Assembly: GCF_004801305.1 (NCBI RefSeq)
Contig: NZ_SSOD01000011.1
Span: forward strand, 62,001 to 126,000
Reading direction: 5' to 3'
Origin: Pseudothauera rhizosphaerae
GTDB taxonomy: Bacteria > Pseudomonadota > Gammaproteobacteria > Burkholderiales > Rhodocyclaceae
Length of the DNA: 64,000 nucleotides
This document shows, piece after piece, positions 34,774-45,498 of this stretch (its first letter is position 1; each line of letters opens with the position of its first letter). The notes under the pieces are model-generated. The model ran no database searches. It was not told where the DNA came from and saw nothing but the letters and a program-made list of their open reading frames with translations. A program made the position numbers and the translations under genes.

Positions 34774-36516
34774 TTACCCCTTCGGAGGAATGACCGGCGC
34801 CAACAAGTGCGAGTCGTACTTGCCACCCGTATGGATGATGTGCTTGCCGCGATTCACCGTATCCTTGTGCCGGCAACCGTATTCGGGCGGGGTGTACTGG
34901 ATGATGTCCGTGTTCTGGACAACCACCCCCAGACTTTCACCCGCCTTGAACACGGTGCCCGAAGGTTGAATCTCGATCTCCACGGGGACGATCTCACCTT
35001 CTTTCAGCTTCAGGGCTCGTTGATGCTTGTGCCACGGCTGCAGCGGGGTAGACATCTCTTCATCCAACTCGCGGTGCGAGACGCGCAGCCATCCGGTGGC
35101 CACCTGACCGTGCTCGATGGCGTCCCAGTCCGGGAACAGGACCTCGTTCCCGCGCCGGTCGTACTTCTTGATCCCGATGAACAGGTCCATGTCGTCCGAG
35201 CCGTCCGCAGACACCCAGAGCTTCAGCTTCATCGATCCCGTCAGTTCGGTATCCTTGTCGAAGACGATCTTGAACGTCGCATTGTTCGCACTGGCCGGAT
35301 CGGCTTCGTAGACGACCTTGGCCTCGTGTTGCAGTGGGGAAAAGGACAGTGACAGGTTCTTGCCGTCCAGATACAGCGGCGTGGCCTGCGTTCTCGCGAT
35401 GGGCCATTCGTTCTCGTAACGAAACTCGCCGTCGAAGAACTTGTTCCTGACCTCCAGGCGCACCCTGGGCGTGTCCATCCAGTCGTTGTCGATGCCTTTC
35501 AGGAAGTAGTCGAAGAACGCCTTCTGACGCTCGAGGGTCTCGCGAGCGTAGTAGTACTCCCATTCTTTGCGGCCGTGGATTTCCACCCATTTGTATTCCG
35601 AGCGGCTCTGCTTGAACCCCTCGAGGCTGCCGCGTGTATGGAGCCCTTGCGTCGACCAGCTCGCGCCCACATACATCGGGACCGTAATCTGGTCGATGTT
35701 CGCCCGCTTTTCCCGCCAGTACTCGTCGTCGAAAGGATGTTCCTTCATCTTCATACTGATGAACTCCATCTCTTTCCCATTGAGGGCGCTGATGCTTGCA
35801 TCCCACAAATCCACGAAGAAGGTGTCCGGCATGCCCCCGTGGAATGCCCACTCGCGGTAAACGTCGTAGCCACCCTCCCAGGGAATGATGGCCTTGAGAT
35901 GGGGTGGGCTCAGCGGCGCGACGTACCACTGCAACATCGCCAGATAGGAGACGCCGTTCAGGCCGACATTCCCGTTGCTCCATTCCTGCCTACCGCACCA
36001 CTCGACGAGTTCGTAATAGTCCTGGGCCTCCATCTGAGAAAACGGATGCAGGGCGCCCTCGGAATTGGACGTCCCCCGTACGGCCGCCTTGACGACGATG
36101 TAGTCGTTGGGAACCCAGAAGCCCGGGTCCGGCGATTCGAAGGCTGTAAAGTCGGAATGCTTGATCACCCCCGCATGATTCATGATCATGTCGAGGAAGA
36201 CGTCATTCCTCGAGTCCTTGCCGTATACGCAGGCAGACAGGACGACCGGGAACTTTCCCGGCTTCAGGGGGCGGAAGACATTCACGTAAAGCGTGACACC
36301 GTCACGCATTTTCACGGGAACATCTTTCTCCATGATCATCTGCTGATGACCGAAATCCACCGTCTTGACGAAGATCTCGTTATAGCCGGATTCGGCATCC
36401 TCCGGACGACTGGCTTTCGTCCCGGCTTTCTCGGCCTGGGCGGCAAAACAAGCACGGACGTCTTCGTTCAGCTTGTTTCCGGTTTTCTTCTCGTAGTTTT
36501 CTCCGCGATACTGCAT
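34774..36516 (-). CDS. CocE/NonD-family serine hydrolase (X-Pro dipeptidyl-peptidase S15-like)
   Basis: The 580-residue protein has an alpha/beta-hydrolase domain with the nucleophile elbow VGLNGVSYLAMLQWY (Ser near 190), the preceding VVKAAVRGTSNSEG and the C-terminal jelly-roll domain of the CocE family (residues about 380-580). Family members hydrolyse esters, acylated antibiotics or peptides. Within an alkylphenol operon an ester or activated ketone intermediate is conceivable, but the substrate cannot be read from sequence. No signal peptide is visible. The ATG at 36516 follows CTGGAGGTAGAG. Confidence 0.87.
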   Translation of the reverse strand: MQYRGENYEKKTGNKLNEDVRACFAAQAEKAGTKASRPEDAESGYNEIFVKTVDFGHQQMIMEKDVPVKMRDGVTLYVNVFRPLKPGKFPVVLSACVYGKDSRNDVFLDMIMNHAGVIKHSDFTAFESPDPGFWVPNDYIVVKAAVRGTSNSEGALHPFSQMEAQDYYELVEWCGRQEWSNGNVGLNGVSYLAMLQWYVAPLSPPHLKAIIPWEGGYDVYREWAFHGGMPDTFFVDLWDASISALNGKEMEFISMKMKEHPFDDEYWREKRANIDQITVPMYVGASWSTQGLHTRGSLEGFKQSRSEYKWVEIHGRKEWEYYYARETLERQKAFFDYFLKGIDNDWMDTPRVRLEVRNKFFDGEFRYENEWPIARTQATPLYLDGKNLSLSFSPLQHEAKVVYEADPASANNATFKIVFDKDTELTGSMKLKLWVSADGSDDMDLFIGIKKYDRRGNEVLFPDWDAIEHGQVATGWLRVSHRELDEEMSTPLQPWHKHQRALKLKEGEIVPVEIEIQPSGTVFKAGESLGVVVQNTDIIQYTPPEYGCRHKDTVNRGKHIIHTGGKYDSHLLAPVIPPKG

Positions 36517-36592
36517 CTCTACCTCCAGTTTTCTATCAGCCAAGCGGATTGCTCCGCAAAGGCGCACCTTCTGAAACAAGCGTGATTACAAA

Positions 36593-37972
36593 CTACCGGA
36601 TGTTCCGGGCAGAAAGCGTATCCGGCCCAAACTCGGTTTTCGACTTCATCGGAATCTGCCGCATCTGGAATCCGGGCTCGTACATGACACCGCGGGTAGA
36701 CCAGGCACCATCCAGGACGTAGAGGAAGTCGTTGTGAATCAACATGCCCGGCACATCGGGGAAGTAATACGCAGGAGAAATGCTGACCCGCCAGATCTTT
36801 CCACTATGGTCCCAGCCATCGAACATGGCCGTACTCCAGGTATCTTCATCCACGTAGAACTTCCGCTTCTGCACGGCGTGGCGCTTGCCGTCTTTGAGCG
36901 TGGCCTCGACAACCCATACTCGGTGCAGTTCCCAGCGCAGTACGTCCGGATTATGGTGATTCTGGCCAAACATCTCTTTCTCGGTCAGCGAGAAGAGTTT
37001 GTTGTTGTTATAGGGAATCAACATCTCCTTCTTGCCGAGCAATTTGTATTCGTAGCGCTCGTTGCAGGACAGGACGCTTCCAAATACTTCGTCGAAGAAG
37101 TTCGAACCAGAGACTACGAAATCAGGCGTATCCCACCCAACGGTGGGGGCACGGCGAACGCGCCGCTGCCCGACGAGGTACTGCCACGCCTGACGGTCCT
37201 GCACCGTGCAATTGGTGGAATCCAGAACCATCAGACCTTCACCGGCACGGAACGTGGGCTGATCCACAAACTGCATGAACTTGAAGTTTGGATACCCTTG
37301 TTTGGCGTGCTCCTCCGGCGTCAAGCCTTCCTGGTAAGCATCGTACTGCTCGAACTGATGAGCTTGACTACCCAGTACAGGCTGCCCGCTTGAAGTAAAC
37401 GAGTAGTGCCGGTCCTTTGACTCGAACGCCACGCCGCGCCACCGCATGTTGAGGTTCCAGCGAACCTCGATGCCATTCTTCGGGATTGGAAACGGGATGC
37501 CAGCCACAGCCCCCTCGACTCCATCCTCCTTTCCATTGGTTACGTACTTTGCCCTGGTGGCGTTCTTGTATGTGTTTTCGTACACATAATCCGGCGCACA
37601 ATGATTTCGATGCGTCGGATAGACATCCAACCGCATGGTCTGCGGGTATTTGGCGAGAAGCGCTTTGACGCCTTCGGAAAGCTTGTCCTCGTATTGCGCC
37701 ATGTTTGCGGCAGTAACGGAGTACAGCGGTTTCTCGTTGGCATAGGGATCCCAGCGTCGATCGCCTGCTTTCAGCTTGTCCAGCGGAGCCTTCAGATCGG
37801 GGCAACCCTTCCATTCCGGAATACTTCCGTCCTTGTTACCCGCACGTTCCGCCCCCAGCGGAGTCAAGGTCGTTTTCAACTGGTCGGCTTCTTCCTGAGT
37901 GACTGCGGCATGAGCAGAGCCGATAAGCAGCGCGACAATGGTCGCGGACAGAAGCTTGATATGGGTTTTCAC
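36593..37972 (-). CDS. DUF1329-family outer-membrane/periplasmic protein
   Basis: The 459-residue protein has a signal peptide (KTHIKLLSATIVALLIGSAHA) and the DUF1329 layout: an N-terminal EADQLKTTLTPLGAERAGN..DGSIPEW motif, PIPKNGIEVRWNLNMRW and a C-terminal GMLIHNDFLYVLDG. Family members resemble lipoprotein carriers such as LolA/LolB and often occur with DUF1302 proteins, YCF48 proteins and RND pumps in degraders of steroids and other hydrophobic compounds. A DUF1302 gene lies at 49-51 kb. The start is probably GTG at 37972, six bases after GGAG; a TTG four codons upstream overlaps that site. It is the first gene of its operon, with a shared palindrome 185 bases upstream of this GTG. Confidence 0.88.
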   Translation of the reverse strand: MKTHIKLLSATIVALLIGSAHAAVTQEEADQLKTTLTPLGAERAGNKDGSIPEWKGCPDLKAPLDKLKAGDRRWDPYANEKPLYSVTAANMAQYEDKLSEGVKALLAKYPQTMRLDVYPTHRNHCAPDYVYENTYKNATRAKYVTNGKEDGVEGAVAGIPFPIPKNGIEVRWNLNMRWRGVAFESKDRHYSFTSSGQPVLGSQAHQFEQYDAYQEGLTPEEHAKQGYPNFKFMQFVDQPTFRAGEGLMVLDSTNCTVQDRQAWQYLVGQRRVRRAPTVGWDTPDFVVSGSNFFDEVFGSVLSCNERYEYKLLGKKEMLIPYNNNKLFSLTEKEMFGQNHHNPDVLRWELHRVWVVEATLKDGKRHAVQKRKFYVDEDTWSTAMFDGWDHSGKIWRVSISPAYYFPDVPGMLIHNDFLYVLDGAWSTRGVMYEPGFQMRQIPMKSKTEFGPDTLSARNIR

Positions 37973-38120
37973 CGTTGTCTCCAATTATTGGTTGATTAGA
38001 AGGCCGTGGAAGCATACAAAGACACCCAATCCCCATCCTGCGGATCTTGTTTGAATGTCTTGATGTATCCCCGGGGACCGCCTCAGCCCGCAACAGGCCA
38101 AAGCGGAAACCGACTGGCGA

Positions 38121-39968
38121 TCAGGTTTCAGTTTCCAATTCAGCGTGGGGGCTTGCGTCATCCGTTCGGATGATTTTCCTTACGCGGTAGACCAATTGCG
38201 CGCGGGTGATGCCCAGCAAGGTGGCGGCCTTCGACATGTTGCCGCCCGCAGCGCCGAAAGCAGCCCGAACCAGGGAGTTCTCGACATCGTCGAGCGTCAC
38301 GGCGGCACGCTTCACGACCCCGTCGGCCCAGGCGTTCAGGACATCGGCCTCGATGCCCGCGTGCGCCTCCGACCCCGCCAGTGCGCCGGTCGGGATCGTC
38401 TGTTCCGCGAGCAGGCCAAGCTCGTTCAATCCGATCACGCCGCGCCCGCGGGCTTCGCTGTCAATGGTGAACAGGTGGCTGTAGCCGAGGGGTTGATCGT
38501 CTTCCCCGAGGATCACGCCACGCTCGATGACGTTCTCGAGCTCCCGGATGTTGCCCGGCCAGCGATAGTTCAGAATGAGCTGCAGCGCCTGTGCCGTCAC
38601 GCCCGTCACCCGGCGCCCGTGCAAGGCGCCATAGCGGCGGATCAGGCGTTCGAGCAGCAGGGGGATGTCTTCACGACGCTCGCGCAGAGGTGGGATCAGA
38701 ATCGGGAAAACGTTGAGCCGGTAGAAGAGGTCTTCGCGAAACCGCCCCTCCCGTACCGCATCGCGCAGTTCCTCGTTGGTGGCAGCGACGATGCGCACGT
38801 CCACCTTGCGCGTCGCCGCGCCGCCGAGCGGCTCGAACTCGCCGGTCTGGATGACGCGCAGCAGCTTGCCCTGCGCCGTCATCGACAGCGTGCCGATCTC
38901 GTCCAGGAAGAGCGTGCCGCCGTCGGCCACCTGGAAGCGCCCCGGCCGCGCCTCGCCGGCGCCGGTATAGGCGCCTCGCTCCACACCGAAGAGTTCCGCC
39001 TCCATCAACTGCTCGGGGATGGCTGCGCAGTTCACTTCGAGAAACGGCGCGCCTGCGCGCCGGCTCTGGCGCTGGACCTCCCGGGCAAACGCACTCTTCC
39101 CGACGCCGCTTTCCCCCAGCAGCAGGACCGTGGCATTCGTGGGCGCCACACGCCGGATCTTGTGCAGGATGACGTTGAAGGGCACCGAGGCGCCGATCAC
39201 TTCCTGGCAAGGCGGCCCCCTTCCTGGCCCCGACATTGCCGTGCCCATGGGAGCCGCCGCACCAACGGCGGCAGAAACGGGGGATTCCACTCGATGTGGT
39301 CTCAGTAGTACCGGGCCGGGTTCGAAGTACTTGAGGTCGTTTTCGACGTTTTCCCAGTCTTCAACCGGTTTGGCAACGCATCGGCAGGTGTCGTCCCCCA
39401 TTGCCCTGCACGCAACCTCGCGCACCAGGATGCGCTTGCCCATGCAGGTGGTCAGAAAACCCGATGCGTAGCCCACCTCCATCCAGCACACGGGTTCGCT
39501 GCCAATGCCATAGGCCGCGATATGGATCTGGTCTTCGAAACAGTTTCTCCACAGAAACTCGACTTCACAGGTACCGCGCTCGACGTCGATGTCGGCATGG
39601 ACCTGTTCGACCGTGACGATTCCCTGCAAGGCATGGAACTGGGCTCCGCTGACCAGCAGGTTCTGGATCGCCTCGTAGCCGGTATGGATCTTCAACGCAA
39701 GCTGCCCGTCGCGGCAGCCGGCCGCGTAGCCGAACCGCGTGAGCAGGCCGCGGGCAGCCTCGCTTCCCAGGCTCTCGATCAGTTCCTGGCGCAACGCCCC
39801 CATTGCCTCGGCATGCATCAGCACCATGCGGCGGTCCTCCAGCCAGATCAATCCTTCCGCGGGATTGAAATGGAGGCGCTTGAGGATCTCGGGCGTAAGG
39901 GGCAACGGAACATCGCCCACGATGGTCGGCGTTGGGCGCGCACTGTGTTCGCGAGGTTTCGTACTCAT
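38121..39968 (-). CDS. XylR/DmpR-type sigma-54-dependent activator (aromatic sensor)
   Basis: The 615-residue protein has an N-terminal XylR_N sensor domain (about 20-150), a V4R domain ([21 protein letters not shown]...[11 protein letters not shown], about 150-215), a linker, an AAA+ sigma-54 activation domain (Walker [11 protein letters not shown] near 285, GAYTGA loop, [10 protein letters not shown]) and a C-terminal Fis-type helix-turn-helix ([19 protein letters not shown]). It binds an aromatic effector directly and then activates sigma-54 promoters. It is the last gene of the ring-cleavage operon, 16 bases after a chemoreceptor gene. The ATG at 39968 has GGAGG six bases away; an ATG at 39974 touches it. 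A paralogue sits at 57.3 kb. Confidence 0.93.
   Translation of the reverse strand: MSTKPREHSARPTPTIVGDVPLPLTPEILKRLHFNPAEGLIWLEDRRMVLMHAEAMGALRQELIESLGSEAARGLLTRFGYAAGCRDGQLALKIHTGYEAIQNLLVSGAQFHALQGIVTVEQVHADIDVERGTCEVEFLWRNCFEDQIHIAAYGIGSEPVCWMEVGYASGFLTTCMGKRILVREVACRAMGDDTCRCVAKPVEDWENVENDLKYFEPGPVLLRPHRVESPVSAAVGAAAPMGTAMSGPGRGPPCQEVIGASVPFNVILHKIRRVAPTNATVLLLGESGVGKSAFAREVQRQSRRAGAPFLEVNCAAIPEQLMEAELFGVERGAYTGAGEARPGRFQVADGGTLFLDEIGTLSMTAQGKLLRVIQTGEFEPLGGAATRKVDVRIVAATNEELRDAVREGRFREDLFYRLNVFPILIPPLRERREDIPLLLERLIRRYGALHGRRVTGVTAQALQLILNYRWPGNIRELENVIERGVILGEDDQPLGYSHLFTIDSEARGRGVIGLNELGLLAEQTIPTGALAGSEAHAGIEADVLNAWADGVVKRAAVTLDDVENSLVRAAFGAAGGNMSKAATLLGITRAQLVYRVRKIIRTDDASPHAELETET
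38158..38173 (-). promoter_or_regulatory. shared palindrome, copy C, upstream of the DUF1329/flavocytochrome operon
   Basis: TCATCCGTTCGGATGA, a perfect 16-base palindrome with arms of seven, followed by TTTTCC on the + strand. It is identical over 22 bases to copy D at 52029. It lies inside the last codons of the sigma-54 activator gene and 173-185 bases before the DUF1329 start, depending on the start chosen. The coding overlap makes it less certain than the others as an operator. Confidence 0.55.
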
Positions 39969-39990
39969 CGCCATCCTCCAGGACGCCGGC

Positions 39991-41625
39991 TCAGGTCACC
40001 CGAAAGGTTGCGACGCTGCAGCCCAGGCGTGCGGCGAGCGCGTTCAGCTTCTCCACGGCGACGGCCACCTCGTTGGCGCTCTTCGCGCTCTCGGCAGCGG
40101 AGGCACGTATCTGCTGCACCCTGTTCGCGCTCCCGTCGCTTGCGATCACGTACTCCCCGATGCGATCGGAGACGTGGTCGATCACCGCCACGACGTTCGC
40201 AGCCCCTTCCCTGATCTCGCCCATCGTCCGGGCGGCGCGTTCCGCATGCCGGAGACCTTCATCGACCCGCCCGACGGCCTCGCCGGCCTGCCGGCCGACA
40301 TCCTCGATGCCGAGCTGAATCGCTTCGATCATTCCGGCAATCTCGGCTGCCGCTCCGTTCGTCTTCTCCGCCAGCGCCCTCACTTCGCCGGCCACCACGG
40401 CGAACCCTCTTCCCTGCTCGCCGGCCCGGGCGGCCTCGATCGCCGCATTCAGCGCGAGCAGGTTGGTCTGATCCGCAAGCTGCCGGATGGCTTCGGTGAT
40501 CGTCGATATCGTGCGCGAGGTGTCCCCGAGTTCCCCCGCCGTCGTGGCGGTCTGCTTGACGGTCGTGGCAATCCGGTCGATTTCCGACGACATTGCATCG
40601 ATGTCGCTCCCACCCAGCTCCGCCTGCCTGCCGGCATCACGCGCGTGCTGCTGGGCAGCAACGGCGTGGTCGCGTACCTCTTCCACCTGTCCGGCCATCA
40701 CACCGATGGCATCGGCCATGGAAGTCACTGCTTCCGATTGCGCCGCGGCCCCCCTGCTCAGCATCTGTGCCGTGAGGTTGAGTCCCGTCGCCTCTTCGTT
40801 GAGCGCGGCCGCGCCCGTACCCAGTTCTGCGATCACTCTGGCAAGGCTCGCGCGCATGGTCTCGACCGCGGCTTGCAGACGGCCTATTTCGTGGGTTTCG
40901 GTCGTCTCGAGCACATGGGTGAGATCACCCCCGGCGATACGCTCCAGGCTCCCGATCGTGACTTCCAGCGGACGCCGTATGCCTCGGGTCACCCACCATC
41001 CCGCAAAGGCCGCCATCCCACCGGCAAGCAGGGCCAGGCTGGCGCTTACCCATCCGACCCGGCTCGCGAGGCCGACGATCGAGGCCGCGTCGTCGAGATT
41101 CTGCGTACGCAGCGCGCGGTCGTAGTCGCTCAATGCCGCCCGCAGTTGGGTCATCATCGAGTTCGAGGTCAGGGCGAGCCCGGCTATCTGCTCCCTGTCG
41201 TCTTGCTTGCCATCTCGCACAAGCTTGTCCAGCACGATGAAGGTGTTGCCGGCCCCACCATTGATCTGCTCGAGCAGCGTCGCGGTGCGCACGTCTGCAC
41301 CGTGACGGGCAATGCTCTCGCCCAGCCGCGCCAAGGCTTCCTGAAACCCCTTCTCCGCCTGGATGAAGCTCTCTTGTTCGGCAGAAATATCGTCCGCATC
41401 ATCGAACAACAGCACGTTCTGACTCGCCAACTGGGCGCGGATCGCCGCATCCATCAGGTCGGCCACCGCATCCCGCCGCGGAATGCCGATGTCACGGGAC
41501 GCCACGGAGCGTTCGACGACCACGACGCTCGTGTAGACGGTCACCCCCGCCACGAGCATGAACAGTGTCGCTACGCCCCCAAAGGACACGGCCAGACGAG
41601 CGGCAACGGACAACGACGCAAACAT
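39991..41625 (-). CDS. methyl-accepting chemotaxis protein
   Basis: The 544-residue receptor has two membrane helices (about 12-32 and 188-208), a periplasmic four-helix-bundle-type sensor between them, a HAMP domain ([26 protein letters not shown]) and a cytoplasmic signalling domain. The hairpin tip reads [36 protein letters not shown], given here as a known MCP hallmark. It probably senses the aromatic substrate or an intermediate, because its start lies one base after the aldolase stop and it precedes the activator gene in the ring-cleavage operon. The ligand is unknown. Confidence 0.94.
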   Translation of the reverse strand: MFASLSVAARLAVSFGGVATLFMLVAGVTVYTSVVVVERSVASRDIGIPRRDAVADLMDAAIRAQLASQNVLLFDDADDISAEQESFIQAEKGFQEALARLGESIARHGADVRTATLLEQINGGAGNTFIVLDKLVRDGKQDDREQIAGLALTSNSMMTQLRAALSDYDRALRTQNLDDAASIVGLASRVGWVSASLALLAGGMAAFAGWWVTRGIRRPLEVTIGSLERIAGGDLTHVLETTETHEIGRLQAAVETMRASLARVIAELGTGAAALNEEATGLNLTAQMLSRGAAAQSEAVTSMADAIGVMAGQVEEVRDHAVAAQQHARDAGRQAELGGSDIDAMSSEIDRIATTVKQTATTAGELGDTSRTISTITEAIRQLADQTNLLALNAAIEAARAGEQGRGFAVVAGEVRALAEKTNGAAAEIAGMIEAIQLGIEDVGRQAGEAVGRVDEGLRHAERAARTMGEIREGAANVVAVIDHVSDRIGEYVIASDGSANRVQQIRASAAESAKSANEVAVAVEKLNALAARLGCSVATFRVT

Positions 41626-41626
41626 C

Positions 41627-42646
41627 TCAACCCCGAGCTCGCAGGCTGAGCGCCGTATCCTCGATCATGTCTTCCTGCCCGCCGACCATGCCGCGGCGGC
41701 CCATCTCCACGAGGATATCCCGCGCCGACACGCCGTACTTCTTCTCCGCCCGCTTGGCGAAGAGCAGGAAGGAGCCATAGACCCCAGCGTAGCCCAGCGT
41801 CAGCGCATCCCGGTCGATGCGGATCGGGAAGTCCATGATCGGCACCACCAGGTCCTCGGCCACGTCCTGGATCTTGAACACGTCCACGCCGGTCTCGATC
41901 CCCATGAGGTCGCACACCGCCACCAGCACTTCCATCGGCGTGTTGCCGGCACCCGCTCCCAGCCCGGCCGCAGCCGCGTCGATGCGGGTGGCGCCGGCCT
42001 CGACCGCGGCGATGCTGTTGGCCACGCCCATCGCCAGGTTGTGGTGGCCGTGGAAGCCGAGTTCGGTTTCGGGCTTCAGTGCCTCGCGCACCGCCGCAAG
42101 CCGTGCCTTCACCGTGTCCGGCAGCAAATGCCCGGCCGAGTCGGTGACGTAGATGCAGTTCGCGCCGTAGCCTTCCATCAGCTTCGCCTGCTTCACCAGC
42201 CCTTCCGGGCTGTTCATGTGCGCCATCATCAGAAAGCCGACGGTATCCATGCCGAGCTTTCTCGCCAGGCCGATGTGCTGCTCGGAGACGTCCGCTTCCG
42301 TGCAGTGGGTCGCCACCCGGATCGTATTGACGCCCAGTTCGTGTGCCATCTTCAGGTGATCCACGGTGCCGATGCCCGGCAGCAGCAGCGCCGAGACCTT
42401 GGCCTTCTTCATCAGCGGGATCACCGCACCGAGGTATTCGGCATCGGTGTGGGCCGGGAAGCCGTAATTCACCGAACTGCCGCCCAGGCCGTCGCCATGG
42501 GTGACTTCGATCAGCGGCACGCCCGCGTCGTCGAGCCCCTGGGCGATGGTCTTCATCTGGTCGAGCGTCATCAGGTGGCGCTTGGGATGCATGCCATCGC
42601 GCAGGGTCATGTCGTGGACGGTGATTTTCTTGCCGCGAAGGTCCAT
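41627..42646 (-). CDS. 4-hydroxy-2-oxovalerate aldolase
   Basis: The 339-residue protein of the DmpG/HsaF family has the metal-site and substrate motifs [47 protein letters not shown] and [17 protein letters not shown]. It cleaves 4-hydroxy-2-oxovalerate to pyruvate and acetaldehyde. It forms a channelling complex with the acetaldehyde dehydrogenase encoded 14 bases upstream. ATG at 42646 follows AGGAGAAAACC. A longer frame through the dehydrogenase gene is an artefact. Confidence 0.95.
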   Translation of the reverse strand: MDLRGKKITVHDMTLRDGMHPKRHLMTLDQMKTIAQGLDDAGVPLIEVTHGDGLGGSSVNYGFPAHTDAEYLGAVIPLMKKAKVSALLLPGIGTVDHLKMAHELGVNTIRVATHCTEADVSEQHIGLARKLGMDTVGFLMMAHMNSPEGLVKQAKLMEGYGANCIYVTDSAGHLLPDTVKARLAAVREALKPETELGFHGHHNLAMGVANSIAAVEAGATRIDAAAAGLGAGAGNTPMEVLVAVCDLMGIETGVDVFKIQDVAEDLVVPIMDFPIRIDRDALTLGYAGVYGSFLLFAKRAEKKYGVSARDILVEMGRRGMVGGQEDMIEDTALSLRARG

Positions 42647-42660
42647 GGTTTTCTCCTGAT

Positions 42661-43581
42661 TCAAGCCAGCACGGCGCGGTTGGATTCGAGTTTGAGCCGG
42701 CCGGCGAGGATCTCCTCGGCGAACATCTCGGCGGTACGCGCGGCGGCCGCGGTCATGATGTCGAGGTTGCCGGCGTACTTGGGCAGGTAGTCGCCCAGGC
42801 CTTCGACTTCGAGGTAGATCGACACCCGCTTGCCGTCGAACACCGGGCCATTGACCAGCTTGTAGCCGGGCACGTACTTCTGGACCTCGCGGATCATCGC
42901 GTGGATGGATTCGGTGATCGCGGCCTGGTCCGGCTCGGTCTCGGTCAGGCAATGCACGGTGTCGCGCATGATCAAGGGCGGCTCGGCCGGGTTCAGAATG
43001 ATGATGGCCTTGCCCACCTTGGCACCACCCACCTTCTCGACCGCACCGGCGGTGGTGCGGGTGAATTCGTCGATGTTTTTCCGTGTGCCGGGGCCGGCCG
43101 ACTTCGACGACACGGTGGCGACGATCTCGCCGTAGGCCACCGGCTGCACGCGCGAGACCGCCGCCACCATCGGGATGGTGGCCTGGCCGCCGCAGGTGAC
43201 CATGTTGACGTTCATCTCGCCCTTGCCCACGTGCTGGACGAGGTTCACCGGCGGCACGCAATACGGCCCGATGGCGGCCGGCGTGAGGTCGATCATCAGC
43301 ACGCCGAGTTCATTGAGCTTGCGGCTGTTCTCGGCATGCACGTAGGCGCTGGTCGCGTCGAAAGCGATCTGGATGCCGTCGGCCGCGACCTGCGGCAGCA
43401 GGCCATCGACGCCCTCGGCGGTGGTCTTGAGGCCCAGTTCGCGGGCGCGCGCCAGTCCCTCGGAAGTGGGGTCGATGCCCACCATCCACACCGGTTCGAG
43501 CACCGGACTGCGCTTGAGCTTGTAGAGCAGATCGGTACCGATGTTGCCCGGGCCGATCAGGGCACATTTAATCTTGGTCAT
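42661..43581 (-). CDS. acetaldehyde dehydrogenase (acylating)
   Basis: The 306-residue protein of the DmpF/HsaG family has the NAD-binding [17 protein letters not shown], the catalytic cysteine in [17 protein letters not shown] near residue 130, and [18 protein letters not shown]. It converts acetaldehyde, NAD and CoA to acetyl-CoA. It pairs with the downstream aldolase. It completes the lower meta-cleavage pathway from 2-hydroxypentadienoate to pyruvate and acetyl-CoA. Confidence 0.95.
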   Translation of the reverse strand: MTKIKCALIGPGNIGTDLLYKLKRSPVLEPVWMVGIDPTSEGLARARELGLKTTAEGVDGLLPQVAADGIQIAFDATSAYVHAENSRKLNELGVLMIDLTPAAIGPYCVPPVNLVQHVGKGEMNVNMVTCGGQATIPMVAAVSRVQPVAYGEIVATVSSKSAGPGTRKNIDEFTRTTAGAVEKVGGAKVGKAIIILNPAEPPLIMRDTVHCLTETEPDQAAITESIHAMIREVQKYVPGYKLVNGPVFDGKRVSIYLEVEGLGDYLPKYAGNLDIMTAAAARTAEMFAEEILAGRLKLESNRAVLA

Positions 43582-43678
43582 GGTTTCTTCCCGTAACGCG
43601 GTTCCGTGAAGGATGCAGGCCGCGCGACAGGCCGGGAGAGGAGAGCAGAGAACCCACCGCGCGGCTGCAATCGAAAAA

Positions 43679-44461
43679 TCAGACGAAGCGCACCGAGCAG
43701 CCGCCGATGCCGCCGATGGCCACGCGCAGGTTGTCGCCGGCCTTGACCGGCACCATCGTCGCGAGCGAGCCGGACAGGATCACCTCGCCCGCCTTGAGCG
43801 GAATGCCCAGCCGGCCGAGCGTATTGGCCAGCCACGCCACCGCGACCGCGGGCGAACCCATGGTGGCCGCGCCGGCGCCGGTGGCGACGATCTCGCCGTT
43901 CTTTTCCAGCACCATGCCGCACAGGCCCAGATCCACCTCGCTCACCGGCACGAGCCGGTCGCCCAGCACGAAAAGGCCGCACGAGGCGTTGTCGGCAACC
44001 GTGTCCTGGATGCGTATCTTCCAGTCGCGGACGCGCGAGTCGACGATCTCGAAGCACGCCATCACGCCCTCGGTTGCGGCCAGCACCTCGGCAACGGTGA
44101 CGCCGGGGCCGATCAGGTCGCGCTTGAGCACGAAGGCGATCTCGCCCTCGGCCTTGGGCTGGATCAGGCTGGACACCGGGATCGGATCGCCCGAGTTGAA
44201 GACCATCGCATCGGTGAGCTGGCCGAAGTCCGGCTGATCGACGCCGAGCAGGTCCATCACCGCCCGGCTGGTCACGCCGATCTTCTTGCCGATCACCCGC
44301 TCCCCGCCGGCCGTGCGGCGGCCGATGAAGGCCTGCTGGATGCGGTAGGCATCACTGATCGAGATGTGTGGATACTGCTCGGTCAGCGGCAAACGGGTGT
44401 TACCGGATTGCCACGCCAGATATAGCGCCTCTGCGGCTTCAACGATTTCACTCTCATTCAT
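43679..44461 (-). CDS. 2-oxopent-4-enoate (2-hydroxypenta-2,4-dienoate) hydratase
   Basis: The 260-residue protein of the DmpE/MhpD/HsaE family has [23 protein letters not shown], the metal-ligand region [13 protein letters not shown] and [13 protein letters not shown], and [20 protein letters not shown]. It adds water to 2-hydroxypenta-2,4-dienoate to give 4-hydroxy-2-oxovalerate. The related decarboxylases (DmpH) share the fold, but the neighbouring hydrolase pathway makes hydratase the better call. It lies 97 bases upstream of the acetaldehyde dehydrogenase in the same operon. Confidence 0.92.
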   Translation of the reverse strand: MNESEIVEAAEALYLAWQSGNTRLPLTEQYPHISISDAYRIQQAFIGRRTAGGERVIGKKIGVTSRAVMDLLGVDQPDFGQLTDAMVFNSGDPIPVSSLIQPKAEGEIAFVLKRDLIGPGVTVAEVLAATEGVMACFEIVDSRVRDWKIRIQDTVADNASCGLFVLGDRLVPVSEVDLGLCGMVLEKNGEIVATGAGAATMGSPAVAVAWLANTLGRLGIPLKAGEVILSGSLATMVPVKAGDNLRVAIGGIGGCSVRFV

Positions 44462-44496
44462 GTCGTTTTCCTACGATGTCGATGATGCGGGCGGGC

Positions 44497-45486
44497 TCAA
44501 TGCCCCTTGAAGCGCGCGAACAATTGCCGGAATTCGTCTTGGTGCGCGATCGACGCCGCCTGCCTGTCGTCGCCGAAGACTTCGTATCCGACCTTCTGCC
44601 ACGCTGCATCCGACAAGGCGCGCTCGGCCTGAAGCAACAGGGCTCCGTTCTCGGCCTTGACATGCCGCCTCACCAGGGCGCGCCATTTTTCGGCCGCATC
44701 GCGGACCAGCCCCATGCCGCCCGACGCCCGCGCATTCCAGGCATGGGACAGGTCCGCAAAGAGGCCGGCTTCCTCCTCGTGCTCGGCGGCGATCTCCTCG
44801 AGCCCCTCGCACTGTTCTCCGTTCGAACCGCGCAACGCCGCCAACAGACGGGTTTCCTTCGGCTGGTGTACCTCCGCACTGAAACGGGCCAGGCAGGCCA
44901 GCGCGTCCTCGATCCAGTCGGAATCGACCCGCTCGGCATCCAGGGCCGCGACCAGTTGATCCGCCAATGCCATCCAGTCGGCATGCTCGTCACGGAGACG
45001 CGCAATCACCCTGCTCTTCATCGGCTCCGGCATCACGCCGGTCTCCGCCACGAACACGGGCACCGGAGAATGCAGCAATACCTTCACCGTGACCGAGTCG
45101 AGAATCTTCTGCAGCACGGACCGGCGGCCATGCGAGCCGATCACGATCAGGTCGGCCGCGCATCGCCGGGCCGCCTCGACGATCTCCTCGTGTACCCGTC
45201 CCTTGTTCAACGCGCCGACGAAGCCCGCCTCCACGCCGCTCATGCGCGCCCAGGCCAGGGCCTTCGCCTCCACATAGCCATCGGCCCACAGATACTTGCG
45301 CGCGAACAGCAACGGCGACATGGCATGCAGCAGGCCGGCATCGCCATCGACGATGTTCTGCGCATCGGCCTGCAGATACAGGAAGGTCACGCGCGCGCCG
45401 AACACGCGCGCCAGCTCCACGCCGCGCTCGATCACCAGCATCGACAGGCTGCTTTCATCCACCGGGATCAGGATGTTCTTGTACAT
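44497..45486 (-). CDS. universal stress protein fused to a hemerythrin-like domain
   Basis: The 329-residue protein has an N-terminal UspA-like domain (about 1-150: KNILIPVDESSLS, ... DLIVIGSHGRRSVLQKILDSVTVKVLLHS, the ATP-binding G-x2-G-x9-G(S/T)-like end). The C-terminal helical domain (about 165-329) has hemerythrin-like iron ligands spaced through DEHADWMALADQL, VHQPKETRLL, AAEHEEEAG and RRHVKAENGALL. Hemerythrin domains bind oxygen or sense it at a diiron centre. The fusion sits inside a ring-cleavage operon between an RND pump and the hydratase. A protective or oxygen-sensing role for oxygenase-driven catabolism is a guess; fusions of these two domains are uncommon. Confidence 0.85.
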   Translation of the reverse strand: MYKNILIPVDESSLSMLVIERGVELARVFGARVTFLYLQADAQNIVDGDAGLLHAMSPLLFARKYLWADGYVEAKALAWARMSGVEAGFVGALNKGRVHEEIVEAARRCAADLIVIGSHGRRSVLQKILDSVTVKVLLHSPVPVFVAETGVMPEPMKSRVIARLRDEHADWMALADQLVAALDAERVDSDWIEDALACLARFSAEVHQPKETRLLAALRGSNGEQCEGLEEIAAEHEEEAGLFADLSHAWNARASGGMGLVRDAAEKWRALVRRHVKAENGALLLQAERALSDAAWQKVGYEVFGDDRQAASIAHQDEFRQLFARFKGH

Positions 45487-45498
45487 CGTGGCCGCTCC

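Noticed and set aside
41627-43261. 544-residue frame as one fused protein
   Set aside because: Only the part from 42646 is the aldolase; the rest overlaps the acetaldehyde dehydrogenase in the wrong frame.
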